Source of the DNA: an uncultured Clostridia bacterium
GTDB taxonomy: Bacteria > Bacillota > Clostridia > TANB77 > CAG-508
Direction of reading: 5' to 3'
Assembly: GCA_934157205.1 (NCBI GenBank)
Contig: CAKPHJ010000021.1
Span: 1 to 22,091 of the forward strand
Length of the DNA: 22,091 nucleotides
The notes under the pieces are model-generated. The model was not told the DNA's origin. It saw only the letters and a list, made by a program, of their open reading frames with translations, and searched no databases. Positions 1 through 7,281 of the stretch are shown one piece after another. Position 1 is the stretch's first letter; the number at the start of each line of letters is the position of its first letter. The position numbers and the translations under genes were made by a program.

Positions 1-704
1 ATATCTTGTGTTATATCTGTTCCTATATTAAATCCACTTGTTAAACTATCTAATGTTATTGGAGCTACTCCTGTTATAAATATTCTATCTACTACTGTTT
101 CTGTTCCTTCTTTTAATACTTCATACCATTTTCTTACTCTTCCATTTTTTGATACCAAGCTTCTAAAATGTTCTGGATAAAATCCTAATAGTTCATTTGC
201 AAAATGATCGTATTCATCTATTATTACATATATTTTATCTTCTGGTTTTTGTAACTTAAATGCTTCTATTAAACTTCTTAATATTCCTTCGGTTGTTTGT
301 TCTTGGTTTACGTAAAAATTTATACCGTATTTTTTTGCAAAACCGTCTATTGATATTGAAACTTTTTCTTTAAAACCTTTCATTGTTGTTTCTTCTGAAT
401 TTGTATCTATTCCTGAAAAATTAAATCTTAATATACAATAACTATTTTTTAAATTAGTTGGATTTTTTCCTATATATGTTTTTCCATATAATTCATTGAA
501 TTTATCTGCCTTATTTTTGTCATAATAATTTTCTATTACACTTGTAAACAATGTTTTTCCAAATTTTCTTGGACGTAAGAACATTATACTTGTTTCTGCT
601 AAGTTTTCTAGTTTTTCTATATACATGGTTTTATCTACATAATAATATCCATTATTTACGATTTTTTCATAATTACTTATTCCATATGGCATTTTTAAAT
701 TCAT
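1..704 (-). CDS. AAA-ATPase-like protein, 3' end outside window
   Basis: The gene runs off the left edge, so only its first 234 residues are seen. They match the predicted AAA-ATPase family (PF09820 type), whose members usually carry a C-terminal PD-(D/E)XK-like nuclease domain (DUF1703). The N-terminus has the typical start with GIS at residues 8-10 and YYVDKT at 21-26. RPRKFGKT at about 44-51 is the family's variant P-loop, and VIIDEYD at about 160-166 is the Walker B. The ATG at 704 has AAGGAGA eight bases upstream. It lies 58 bp downstream of lexA on the same strand. These proteins occur in many copies in gut Clostridia and Bacteroidetes genomes; the cellular role is unknown, with a defence or mobile-element link only suspected. 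The family call is firm, the function is not. Confidence 0.85.
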   Translation of the reverse strand, partial: MNLKMPYGISNYEKIVNNGYYYVDKTMYIEKLENLAETSIMFLRPRKFGKTLFTSVIENYYDKNKADKFNELYGKTYIGKNPTNLKNSYCILRFNFSGIDTNSEETTMKGFKEKVSISIDGFAKKYGINFYVNQEQTTEGILRSLIEAFKLQKPEDKIYVIIDEYDHFANELLGFYPEHFRSLVSKNGRVRKWYEVLKEGTETVVDRIFITGVAPITLDSLTSGFNIGTDITQD

Positions 705-762
705 TTGTATTTTCTCCTTGTATAATAACATTTAGGTTTTTAAAATGGAACCCATAAACCTA

Positions 763-1416
763 TTAAATTTTTCTAAATACTCCTGCTACTTTTCCTAGTA
801 TTTCGCAATTTGGTACTATTATAGGATCCATTGTTGAATTTTCAGGTTGAAGACGAATATGGTCTTTTTCTTTATAAAAAGTTTTTACTGTTGCTTCTTC
901 TCCTATTAATGCTACAACTATTTGTCCATTTTCAGCAGTATTTTGTTTTTTTACTAATATATAATCTCCATCTAAAATACCAGCTTCTATCATGCTTTCT
1001 CCTCTTACTGTTAGCATAAAACTTTCAGAGTTGCCAACAAAATCGATTGGAATTGGAAATGTATCTGTTATATTTTCTACTGCAAGTATTGGTTCTCCTG
1101 CTGTTATTCTTCCTATAATAGGAACTTCTACAAGTTCTTTTTGGGTGTAAAAATCTTTGCTTGATGTTTTTTTCTCTTCTCCTGAACCACCTTTTAAAAG
1201 ACGTAATGTTCTTCCTTGTTTATCTTGTTTTTTTATGTATTTTTTTTCTTCTAATTTTCTAAGATATCCATGTACTGTTGCAGTAGAGCTTAACCCTACA
1301 GCTTTACATATTTCTCTTACAGATGGCGGATAACCTTTTGTCATTATTTGTTTTTCAATAAATTTTAATATTTGCTTTTCTCTTTTATTTAGTTCTGGTT
1401 TTTTTCTAACACCCAT
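763..1416 (-). CDS. lexA: LexA SOS repressor
   Basis: LexA represses DNA-damage genes and is inactivated when RecA filaments stimulate its self-cleavage. At 217 aa it has the usual length. The winged helix-turn-helix occupies about residues 1-72 (PPSVREICKAVGLSSTATVHGYL at 30-52 is the recognition region). The cleavage site is Ala106-Gly107 in ITAGEP. The catalytic dyad is Ser141 (RGESM) and Lys178 (ATVKTF). The ATG at 1416 follows AAAGGAA about ten bases upstream. The promoter just upstream carries a LexA-type operator, so the gene is probably autoregulated. It sits after the spoIID-spoIIQ block but has its own promoter, so it need not be co-transcribed with it. Confidence 0.97.
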   Translation of the reverse strand: MGVRKKPELNKREKQILKFIEKQIMTKGYPPSVREICKAVGLSSTATVHGYLRKLEEKKYIKKQDKQGRTLRLLKGGSGEEKKTSSKDFYTQKELVEVPIIGRITAGEPILAVENITDTFPIPIDFVGNSESFMLTVRGESMIEAGILDGDYILVKKQNTAENGQIVVALIGEEATVKTFYKEKDHIRLQPENSTMDPIIVPNCEILGKVAGVFRKI

Positions 1417-1447
1417 TTAACTCATTCCTTTCCTTTTTTGTTTTTTT

Positions 1448-1476
1448 ATAATATCATACAAACAAAAAAATGTCAA
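1448..1476 (-). promoter_or_regulatory. lexA promoter (sigma-A type)
   Basis: On the minus strand a perfect TTGACA -35 (1471-1476) is followed by 17 bases and TATTAT (1448-1453) as -10. A TG one base before the -10 makes it an extended -10. It lies 32 bases upstream of the lexA start. The call comes from consensus match and spacing. Confidence 0.85.
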
Positions 1477-1487
1477 ACATATTTTTG
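1474..1487. promoter_or_regulatory. LexA (SOS) box over the lexA -35
   Basis: CAAACATATTTTTG fits the Firmicute SOS box CGAACRNRYGTTYG at 12 of 14 positions (mismatches at positions 2 and 10). It overlaps the first bases of the -35, a position where bound LexA would block RNA polymerase. It is the centre of a larger near-perfect palindrome (about 1463-1497, TGTCAAA paired with TTTGACA), so a weak AT-rich hairpin is an alternative reading. Confidence 0.6.
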
Positions 1488-1569
1488 ACATTTTTTGTAA
1501 CTTTATATTATTAATTTCTAAATATCTTTTCTCATAAACTGTAAAAATTGTAATTTTTTATATATGTTT

Positions 1570-2418
1570 TTAGATATATATTTTAGGGTCTTCTGGTATA
1601 GAATTTTTTAGTATTTCAAAATGCAAATGAGGTTCATCTGATATTTCAAATACAGCTGTATTTCCAACTGTTCCAATAGATTGACCTTTTTCTACCTTTT
1701 CCCCTTCTACAACAAATTCTGATGTTAATAAATTAGAATATACTGTTTGAAAATTGTTATCGTGTTCAATTACTATTGTTAAACCATATCTAGGATCATT
1801 TTTTATGGATTTTACTGTTCCTGCTTCTGCTGCTTTAACAACAGTTGTTTTGTCTGCTTTTATATCAATTCCAGAGTGTGTTGTCCATTCATCTAATGTT
1901 GCAGAATATATTAAATTTTCTTTGGCATATTCTTTAGAAATTTCACCATCAACAGGTTTAATAAATTTTAATTCTTTTGTTGATGTACTTTTTTCAGTTT
2001 TATTTTCCGTTTCGTTTTCTGTTATATTTGTGTTTGTAACGGTATTTTTTTCATTTTTCGCATTGTTTGTTATGTTAACATTATTTGTTTTTTCTGAATC
2101 TTTCTTTGTTTCATTACTTTTAGTTGTTTCGTTCTGTTTTGTTTGTGTATTATTGTTAGTTTCATTTTTAGATTCATCAACTGTCTTACCTATTTTTGTG
2201 CTTGCACTTTGAGTATTTTCTGTTGTATTTTCTTGTGAACCTACTATTTTTTCTAATTCTAATGCACTATTTTGCATGTTTTTATTTAGTTTTTTACTAT
2301 ACGCAATCATTGAAAATATTAAAATTGCTAAAAGTATAATTGCAATTCCTGTATATAAAACCATTTTGTCTAATTGTGATCTGGATTTTTTAAACCTATT
2401 TCTATTATCTTTTACCAT
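1570..2418 (-). CDS. spoIIQ: SpoIIQ, forespore LytM/M23 protein of the engulfment channel
   Basis: SpoIIQ is made in the forespore and binds SpoIIIAH across the septum, forming the zipper and channel between forespore and mother cell. The 282 aa contain a short basic cytoplasmic tail, one membrane segment (about 20-40), a long Asn/Thr/Glu/Lys-rich linker (about 60-148) and a C-terminal M23 (LytM) domain. The zinc and catalytic residues appear intact: His181 and Asp185 in HSGID, His219, and His264/His266 in HLHF. This resembles clostridial SpoIIQ rather than the degenerate B. subtilis protein. AAGGAGG lies five bases before the ATG. The spoIID-spoIIQ order matches that in C. difficile, which supports spoIIQ over a generic M23 endopeptidase; spoIIID, the usual next gene, is replaced here by lexA. 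Confidence 0.88.
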   Translation of the reverse strand: MVKDNRNRFKKSRSQLDKMVLYTGIAIILLAILIFSMIAYSKKLNKNMQNSALELEKIVGSQENTTENTQSASTKIGKTVDESKNETNNNTQTKQNETTKSNETKKDSEKTNNVNITNNAKNEKNTVTNTNITENETENKTEKSTSTKELKFIKPVDGEISKEYAKENLIYSATLDEWTTHSGIDIKADKTTVVKAAEAGTVKSIKNDPRYGLTIVIEHDNNFQTVYSNLLTSEFVVEGEKVEKGQSIGTVGNTAVFEISDEPHLHFEILKNSIPEDPKIYI

Positions 2419-2448
2419 ATAATCCTCCTTGAAAACTTTATTTATTAA

Positions 2449-2477
2449 AAGTATTTCCTTTTTTTAGAAGATTATAC
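2449..2477 (-). promoter_or_regulatory. candidate sigma-F promoter for spoIIQ
   Basis: In the 66-bp gap upstream of spoIIQ the minus strand has GTATA (2473-2477) and, 14 bases later, GGAAATACTT (2449-2458). These fit the sigma-F elements GYATA and GGNNANANT. The spacer is a base or two shorter than usual. spoIIQ is a classic sigma-F target, so the position makes sense. It is a consensus-based candidate only. Confidence 0.45.
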
Positions 2478-2484
2478 ATTTTAT

Positions 2485-3486
2485 TTATAAATTTGTAATT
2501 TCTACTCCTACATAAAAATGTTTAATAATTTCTTCATATGTTTTTCCTTCTTTTGCCATACTATTTGCTCCTGTTTGACTCATTCCAACTCCATGACCAT
2601 AACCTTTTACTATAAATTTAACACTATTTTCTTGTTTTGAAATTTCAAAATTTGTAGATTTTAAATTAAAAATTTTTCTAGCTTCCACTCCTGAAATATT
2701 ATGGTTTCCAAATTTAACAGTTTTTACTCTATTACTTTCTGTATGTTCTAATATTTTTATATCTTCACTATTATTAAAATCTATTTGAATGTCTTCATAA
2801 TACTCTTTTAATTTGTTTACCAATTCATCATTATTTAATTCAACCTCTGAGCTATATTGTGTGTACCCATCTTCTCCAGACGTTTGAACAACTTGCAAAT
2901 ATGGCAAATTTGATCCTCCCCATACATTTGTAGGAATTTCTGTTGTTCCACCACTATTGCTATGAAAAAAAGCATTTATAGGTTTTCCATCATATGTTAT
3001 TATTTTTCCCTTTGTTTCATTAACTGCTTTTTCAATTTTTCCCCAATTTTCTTCTCTTTTAGTTTCCTCCCATTTAGCCAGTCTATCTTCTTTAGATATC
3101 CAAGCTTGACAACATGCTGAATTATCACAAATATCACTATTATCATGTTTTTTATTGTTTATTTTATATATGGTATATGTTCTTGCAACAATTGCTTGTG
3201 CCTTTAAAGCTTCATATTCAAAATCAGCTGGCATTTCTGCTGAAACAACATTACATAAATAATCATCTAAATTTACATCTTCTATTTGACCTGTTTTACT
3301 ATGTAATAATTTTATTGTTGTATAATTTTTGTAATCATATTTTTCTTCAGCTGTTTGTACTGTATTTTGAGTATTATTCATATTTTCTTCAGAACTTGTT
3401 TTTATAGTATTTCTTTTTGTTAAAAATGCTGGTAATAAAAAACATATAAAAAGAAAGGCAAAAAAATATATTAATAATTTTTTCAA
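2485..3486 (-). CDS. spoIID: SpoIID, engulfment lytic transglycosylase
   Basis: SpoIID cleaves denuded peptidoglycan in the septum and drives engulfment with SpoIIM and SpoIIP. I choose a TTG start at 3486, preceded by AAAGGGGG six bases upstream, giving 333 aa that begin with a single membrane anchor (KKLLIYFFAFLFICFLLP). A longer frame opens at a TTG at 3528 (347 aa) but has no ribosome binding site. In the 347-aa numbering the catalytic Glu is 98 (SAEMP), a Cys cluster sits at 134-140 (DICDNSACC, metal-binding in clostridial homologues), HSNSGG is at 189-194 and YGHGVGMSQ at 310-318. It lies between sigF and spoIIQ, 78 bp after sigF, probably in one sporulation transcription unit. Confidence 0.95.
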   Translation of the reverse strand: MKKLLIYFFAFLFICFLLPAFLTKRNTIKTSSEENMNNTQNTVQTAEEKYDYKNYTTIKLLHSKTGQIEDVNLDDYLCNVVSAEMPADFEYEALKAQAIVARTYTIYKINNKKHDNSDICDNSACCQAWISKEDRLAKWEETKREENWGKIEKAVNETKGKIITYDGKPINAFFHSNSGGTTEIPTNVWGGSNLPYLQVVQTSGEDGYTQYSSEVELNNDELVNKLKEYYEDIQIDFNNSEDIKILEHTESNRVKTVKFGNHNISGVEARKIFNLKSTNFEISKQENSVKFIVKGYGHGVGMSQTGANSMAKEGKTYEEIIKHFYVGVEITNL

Positions 3487-3564
3487 TATTTTCCCCCTTT
3501 CTTGTATATTGTTATTGTTCTCACCCAATTTAATTTTTTGATTAAATATCTACTTTTTAATTTG

Positions 3565-4295
3565 TTAACTTGCTAATTTTTTTCTCATGTTTTCTAATAT
3601 TTTTCGCTCTATTCGTGAAACTTGGACTTGTGTAATATTTAATATTTTAGCAACTTGCGATTGTGTTTTTCCTTTGTAAAATCTTAGTAAAATAACTTCT
3701 TTTTCTTTACTGTCTAATTCATTTATCATTTGTTTAATGGTTAAAGAATTTGTTATAATTTCTGATTCATCTTTATCACTTTTTATTGTATCTATTAAAT
3801 TTATGCTATTTCCATCTTTATTATTTGTATATTTTGCACTTTCTATAGATTCTACTGAATTACTTGTTTCCATTGCTAATGCAATATCTTCTTTTGAAAC
3901 CTTTAATTCTTTTGAAATATTTTCTATTGATATTTCTTCACCTTTTTTATAAAAATATTCTTTTTGTAATTCTTTTATCTTTATTGCTAGTTCTTTAATG
4001 CTTCTACTTACTTTTATTATTCCGTCATCTCTAATATATCTTTTTATTTCTCCTATCATATATGGTACAGCATATGTAGATAATTTAACATTATAATTTG
4101 TGTCAAATCTTTTTATTGATTTTATAAAGCCTATACACCCAATTTGATATAAATCTTCTATATCATATCCTCTTCCTCCAAATCTTTTTACAATACTCCA
4201 AATTAAACCGATTATTTTGCTTTATTATTTTTTCTAATTCTTCTTTATCTCCGTGTTTGGGCTTTTTTTATAGCTGTTATATCATTTTCGTCCAT
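3565..4295 (-). CDS. sigF: Sporulation sigma factor SigF, needing two +1 frameshifts at CGG
   Basis: Sigma-F is the first forespore-specific sigma factor, held by SpoIIAB until SpoIIAA frees it. The gene follows spoIIAB. The ATG at 4295 has a strong GGAGGG four bases upstream. In frame zero it hits CGG at codon 15 (4251-4253) and a TAA two codons later. Skipping the C gives AQT-GDKEELEKIIKQNN and then a second in-frame CGG (4208-4210). Skipping that C gives GLIWSIVKRFGGRGYDIEDL and the rest of the protein: region 2 (STYAVPYMIGEIKRYIRDDG), region 3, and region 4 with the helix-turn-helix KTQSQVAKILNITQVQVSRIE. Both shifts together yield 242 aa with every conserved region, the family's normal length. 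Read conventionally, only a 164-aa frame (3565-4059) lacking region 1 and most of region 2 remains. A double-frameshift pseudogene is the alternative, but the identical sites in other genes argue for recoding. Confidence 0.85.
4208..4210 (-). other. +1 frameshift site B in sigF (CGG)
   Basis: Context on the coding strand: CAA AAT AAT CGG TTT AAT. Skipping C gives AAT AAT GGT TTA ATT TGG (NNGLIW), the conserved start of sigma region 2. The unshifted frame runs into TGA about 16 codons later. Confidence 0.85.
4251..4253 (-). other. +1 frameshift site A in sigF (CGG, codon 15)
   Basis: Context on the coding strand: GCC CAA ACA CGG AGA TAA. Frame zero stops at once. Skipping C gives ACA GGA GAT AAA (T-G-D-K), matching the 'x-G-D' start of sigma-F/G homologues. 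No Shine-Dalgarno-like stimulator lies just upstream. Confidence 0.8.
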
Positions 4296-4339
4296 TTTCC
4301 CTCCACTTTTTATAATTTTTATATTGTTATTATATTTAT

Positions 4340-4822
4340 TTAAACATTACTAATGTCTGTTTGTTTTATTTCATTAAGTTCGTTTTCTTCTGTTTTTTGA
4401 ATTGTTTTAGTCATAGTAACTTTTGTTCCTAATCCTAAAATTGATTCTATTTTCATTGTATCCATGAAGCTTTCCATTATTGTAAATCCCATTCCAGATC
4501 TTTCTAGATTTGGTTTTGTTGTATACAATGGTTCTTTAGCCATGTTTATATCTTCTATTCCTTTTCCTGTATCTGAAATTTCTATTATTATTTGATTTTT
4601 CTTTAGTTTAGAAACAATTTTTATTATTCCTTGTTTATTTTCATATGCATGTATTATGCAATTTGTAACTGCTTCTGAAACAGCAGTTTTTATGTCTGCT
4701 AATTCTTCTATAGTAGGATCTAATTGTGCAGCAAATGCCGCAACTGTAAGTCTTGCAAAAGCCTCATTTGAACCTTTACTAATAAATTCTAGTCTCATTT
4801 CATTTTCAAATGTTTCTTTCAT
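4340..4822 (-). CDS. spoIIAB: SpoIIAB, anti-sigma-F factor and serine kinase
   Basis: SpoIIAB binds and inhibits sigma-F and phosphorylates SpoIIAA. The 160 aa show the GHKL ATPase fold: N box with Glu50 and Asn54 (SEAVTNCIIHAY), G1 box DTGKG at 84-88, and G2 box ERSGMGF at about 107-113 just after the ATP lid. The C-terminus is a little longer than in B. subtilis (146 aa) and rich in Glu and Lys. Its ATG directly follows the TAA of spoIIAA, so translation is probably coupled. sigF starts 44 bp downstream. Confidence 0.97.
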   Translation of the reverse strand: MKETFENEMRLEFISKGSNEAFARLTVAAFAAQLDPTIEELADIKTAVSEAVTNCIIHAYENKQGIIKIVSKLKKNQIIIEISDTGKGIEDINMAKEPLYTTKPNLERSGMGFTIMESFMDTMKIESILGLGTKVTMTKTIQKTEENELNEIKQTDISNV

Positions 4823-5137
4823 TTATTCCATCCTTTCATATGATATTAATTTTAAAATTCCACTCATTTCAAATATTTTTTGAACACTTCTGTTTAAATT
4901 TTTTAATTCTATTTTTGCTCCAATTATATTTGCAAATTTATATCTTCCAATAATTAAACCTATTCCTGCACTGTCCATAAAAGTGACACTATCAAAATCA
5001 AATACAATTCTTTTAGGCATATATCTTTTAATTTCATAATCTGCTTTCCCCCTTATCTTTTGAACACTACAATCGTCAATTTCATCTGTTATTTTGAAAG
5101 TCAAACTCCTGTCTTCTTGATTAAATTTTGACTCCAT
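4823..5137 (-). CDS. spoIIAA: SpoIIAA, anti-anti-sigma factor
   Basis: SpoIIAA is the STAS-domain protein that, when dephosphorylated by SpoIIE, displaces sigma-F from SpoIIAB. It has 104 aa against about 117 in B. subtilis. The phosphorylated serine is Ser56 in FMDSAGIGLIIGRYK, the family signature. It is the first gene of the spoIIA operon. AAAGGGGG lies about twelve bases before the ATG, slightly far. A sigma-A-type promoter lies upstream, and Spo0A-box-like sequences lie further up. Confidence 0.95.
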   Translation of the reverse strand: MESKFNQEDRSLTFKITDEIDDCSVQKIRGKADYEIKRYMPKRIVFDFDSVTFMDSAGIGLIIGRYKFANIIGAKIELKNLNRSVQKIFEMSGILKLISYERME

Positions 5138-5187
5138 ATTTATTTTGTTCCCCCTTTCATTTTTTCTTTTGAATTTTCTTTATTTAT

Positions 5188-5216
5188 ATTATAGTATCTT
5201 TTCCATCTTTTTCCAA
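5188..5216 (-). promoter_or_regulatory. spoIIA operon promoter
   Basis: Minus strand: TTGGAA (5211-5216), 17 bases, then a perfect TATAAT (5188-5193), about 50 bases upstream of spoIIAA. In B. subtilis spoIIA is read by sigma-H. The elements here fit sigma-A better, which could mean Spo0A-activated sigma-A transcription. Consensus match only. Confidence 0.6.
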
Positions 5217-5220
5217 GAGC

Positions 5221-5269
5221 AAAAAAAAAGAAGTTTTGTCGATTTGTAAAAACTTTTCGACAAAATTTC
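5221..5269 (-). terminator. Rho-independent terminator of the alcohol dehydrogenase
   Basis: A 13-bp stem with one G-U pair (5230-5242 with 5257-5269) has a 14-base loop and a run of nine T on the minus strand after it. It lies 20 bp downstream of the adh stop. The two stem arms also contain TGTCGAT and TTCGACA, which resemble Spo0A boxes (see findings). Confidence 0.9.
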
Positions 5270-5289
5270 TTTTATATATTTCTTTTCTA

Positions 5290-6450
5290 TTACATAGCTC
5301 TTCTAAATAATTCTATAAAGTCTTCTTTTGTTACTTCTCTTGGATTACCAGGTTTACATGGATCTTGCATTGCTTTGTCTGCTAGCATTTCAAAGTCTTC
5401 TTCTTTAGCTCCATAGTCTTTTATTGTTGTTGTAATTCCAACAGATTTTCCTAATTCTGAAATCATCCATACAAATGTATTTATAACATCTTGATCATTT
5501 AGATCTTTAGCATCTGGTCTACCAATTTCACATAATATTTCTCTAAATCTTTGAGCTGTAGCTGGATCTTCTCCATTGAATCTCATAACTGTTGGTAATA
5601 ACATAGCATTTGCTATTCCGTGTGGTGTATCATATACTGCTCCTAATTGGTGAGCCATTGAATGTACAATACCTAAACCAACATTTGAGAATCCCATTCC
5701 AGCTATATATTGAGCCATTCCCATTTTTTCAACTGAAACTGGATCTTTATCATTTACAGCTGATGTTAAATATTTAAAAATCATTTTTATAGCTTTCATA
5801 TGAAACATATCTGACATTTCATTGTGTGCTTTTGTTATATATCCTTCTACTGCATGTGTTAATGCATCCATACCTGTTGCAGCTGCTAAACCTTTTGGCA
5901 TTGAACCCATTAGTTCAGAGTCTATAATTGCTAAAATAGGAATATCATTTGGATCTACACATACCATTTTAACTTCGGCTTCTTCATCTGTTATAACATA
6001 ATTTATTGTTACTTCTGCTGCTGTTCCAGCTGTTGTTGGTAATGCAATTACTGGCATTGCTCTGTTTTTTGTGTTTGATAAACCATTTAAAGACTTAATG
6101 TCTGCTCTATCTGGGTTTGTCATAACTATTGAAATTCCTTTTGCAGTGTCCATACTTGAACCACCACCTACAGCTACAATTAAATCTGCTTTAGATTCTT
6201 TACAAGCTTTTACTCCATCTGTTACATTTTTGATAGTTGGATTTGGTTTTATTTCGTCATATAATTCATATGGTATTTTAGCATTTTTTAATTCTTCTTC
6301 AACTTTTGCTGTAACACCAGCTTCTACAAGTGATTTATCACTTACCAAAAATACTTTTTTAAATCCTCTTTTTTTAATTTCTCCCCCAAGTTCTTTTCTT
6401 GCATCTTTTCCAAAATAAGATGTTTCGTTTAATACAAATCTTTCTGACAT
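5290..6450 (-). CDS. fucO: Iron-dependent alcohol dehydrogenase, lactaldehyde reductase (FucO) type
   Basis: The 386-aa protein is a group III iron-dependent alcohol dehydrogenase. It follows E. coli FucO (lactaldehyde to 1,2-propanediol with NADH) closely along its length, including PTTAGTAAEVTINYVITDEE, VCVDP.DIP, YIAGMGFSNVGLG and the GNPREVT end. The nucleotide-binding GGGSSMD is at 95-101. The iron ligands are Asp195, His199, His263 and His277. AAAGGAGG sits eight bases before the ATG. No fucose or rhamnose genes are nearby, so the substrate is inferred from family; a general short-chain alcohol or diol dehydrogenase is possible. The gene upstream ends 20 bp before it, suggesting co-transcription. 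Confidence 0.9.
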   Translation of the reverse strand: MSERFVLNETSYFGKDARKELGGEIKKRGFKKVFLVSDKSLVEAGVTAKVEEELKNAKIPYELYDEIKPNPTIKNVTDGVKACKESKADLIVAVGGGSSMDTAKGISIVMTNPDRADIKSLNGLSNTKNRAMPVIALPTTAGTAAEVTINYVITDEEAEVKMVCVDPNDIPILAIIDSELMGSMPKGLAAATGMDALTHAVEGYITKAHNEMSDMFHMKAIKMIFKYLTSAVNDKDPVSVEKMGMAQYIAGMGFSNVGLGIVHSMAHQLGAVYDTPHGIANAMLLPTVMRFNGEDPATAQRFREILCEIGRPDAKDLNDQDVINTFVWMISELGKSVGITTTIKDYGAKEEDFEMLADKAMQDPCKPGNPREVTKEDFIELFRRAM

Positions 6451-6470
6451 TTTATGTTCCTCCTTTTTAT

Positions 6471-7109
6471 TTATCCTTCTTGATAATTAGAAGGTATTTC
6501 AAACAAATTGCTATTTACATTGTCTGTTATTGTTATCTTTAGTAATTCTTCATAGTCTCCTATTATTGTTTTAATATAAGCTAATTTGTTTCCATTATAA
6601 TATAACCTTGTTTTTGCATTTTTAAGCTCAGACTCACTAAAATTTTTAAAAACTAAGTCCGTAAATGCATCAAATTCTTCATATGAATATTTTTTATTTT
6701 CTATTGTTTCTTTTCCCTCTGTATATTCTAGATCTTTTAATTTAGAAAATTGGTTTTCTATTTTTCCTAAGTCTGTTTCGTTATTTTGATATTTGTAGTA
6801 TTTTTCTATTGAATCTTTTATTAAATATTTGTTTCCTTCTTTTGTTATATATTTTGTTTCTGTTCCTTCTGTTGTTGTATTTACATAAGACATATTGTTG
6901 TTCTTTAAATATTCAAGTTTGTTTTTATTGTTTAAAATTGCTTCAAATGTGTATGATTCTTTGTTTTTTAAATCTTGATATATTGTTGTTGTTTTTGAAA
7001 CTTTTTGTATTTTACTGTTTTTATTTAAAACAATTACTAAAGTTACTATTGCTATAATAACTATTACTGCTATTATTGTTATTAAAATTATTTTTTTGTT
7101 TTTTTCCAT
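6471..7109 (-). CDS. Membrane-anchored protein of unknown function
   Basis: I do not recognise this 212-aa protein. It starts with a lysine cluster and one hydrophobic segment (about 7-29, IILITIIAVIVIIAIVTLVIVL) with no lipobox cysteine, so it is probably anchored with the rest outside the cell. The outer part has Lys/Glu/Asn-rich strands, many Tyr, and a pattern of 'K.Y.I..G..Y.I.DS' and 'KLAYIK..IGDYEELLKITI' that recalls LolA/LppX-like beta folds of surface lipoproteins. That resemblance is only impressionistic. AAAGGA precedes the ATG. The stop lies 20 bp upstream of the alcohol dehydrogenase start. A T-rich leader lies upstream, with no clear promoter identified. Confidence 0.75.
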   Translation of the reverse strand: MEKNKKIILITIIAVIVIIAIVTLVIVLNKNSKIQKVSKTTTIYQDLKNKESYTFEAILNNKNKLEYLKNNNMSYVNTTTEGTETKYITKEGNKYLIKDSIEKYYKYQNNETDLGKIENQFSKLKDLEYTEGKETIENKKYSYEEFDAFTDLVFKNFSESELKNAKTRLYYNGNKLAYIKTIIGDYEELLKITITDNVNSNLFEIPSNYQEG

Positions 7110-7242
7110 TTTGGTTCATTCCTTTCATTTTTTATCTTAAAGTATTTTTTCCTTTCCTCCTTTGTATTTTAATTTACTCCGATTATATCAATATTATTTT
7201 TTATTTACAATGCTTTTTAAAATTTGTAACAAAAATGTAACA

Positions 7243-7269
7243 ATCCCCCAACAATACATGCTGAGGGAT
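7243..7269 (-). terminator. Probable terminator of pfkA
   Basis: An 8-bp stem (7262-7269 with 7243-7250, one G-U pair) with an 11-base loop stands just downstream of the phosphofructokinase stop, followed by a broken T-rich tract on the minus strand. It is GC-rich for this genome. The T tract is interrupted, so efficiency is uncertain. Confidence 0.55.
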
Positions 7270-7281
7270 AAATATTTATTG

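Noticed and set aside
733..762. Terminator just downstream of lexA (TAGGTTT/AAACCTA)
   Set aside because: A 7-bp AT-rich stem with a large loop and no T run on the minus strand; too weak to call.
1463..1498. Rho-independent terminator between spoIIQ and lexA
   Set aside because: The same sequence forms a far better promoter and LexA operator for lexA, and the stem is weak and A/T only apart from GAC.
3114..3407. Long plus-strand open frames opposite spoIID, adh, pfkA and spoIIIAE
   Set aside because: They lie entirely antisense to well-conserved genes, show Phe/Leu/Ile-rich composition from the reverse of AT-rich coding, and have no ribosome binding sites.
3565..4295. sigF as a simple double-frameshift pseudogene
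   Set aside because: Both breaks are the same event (C before GG, in-frame CGG), the rest of the gene is conserved, and identical events occur in three other essential-type genes with no other damage.
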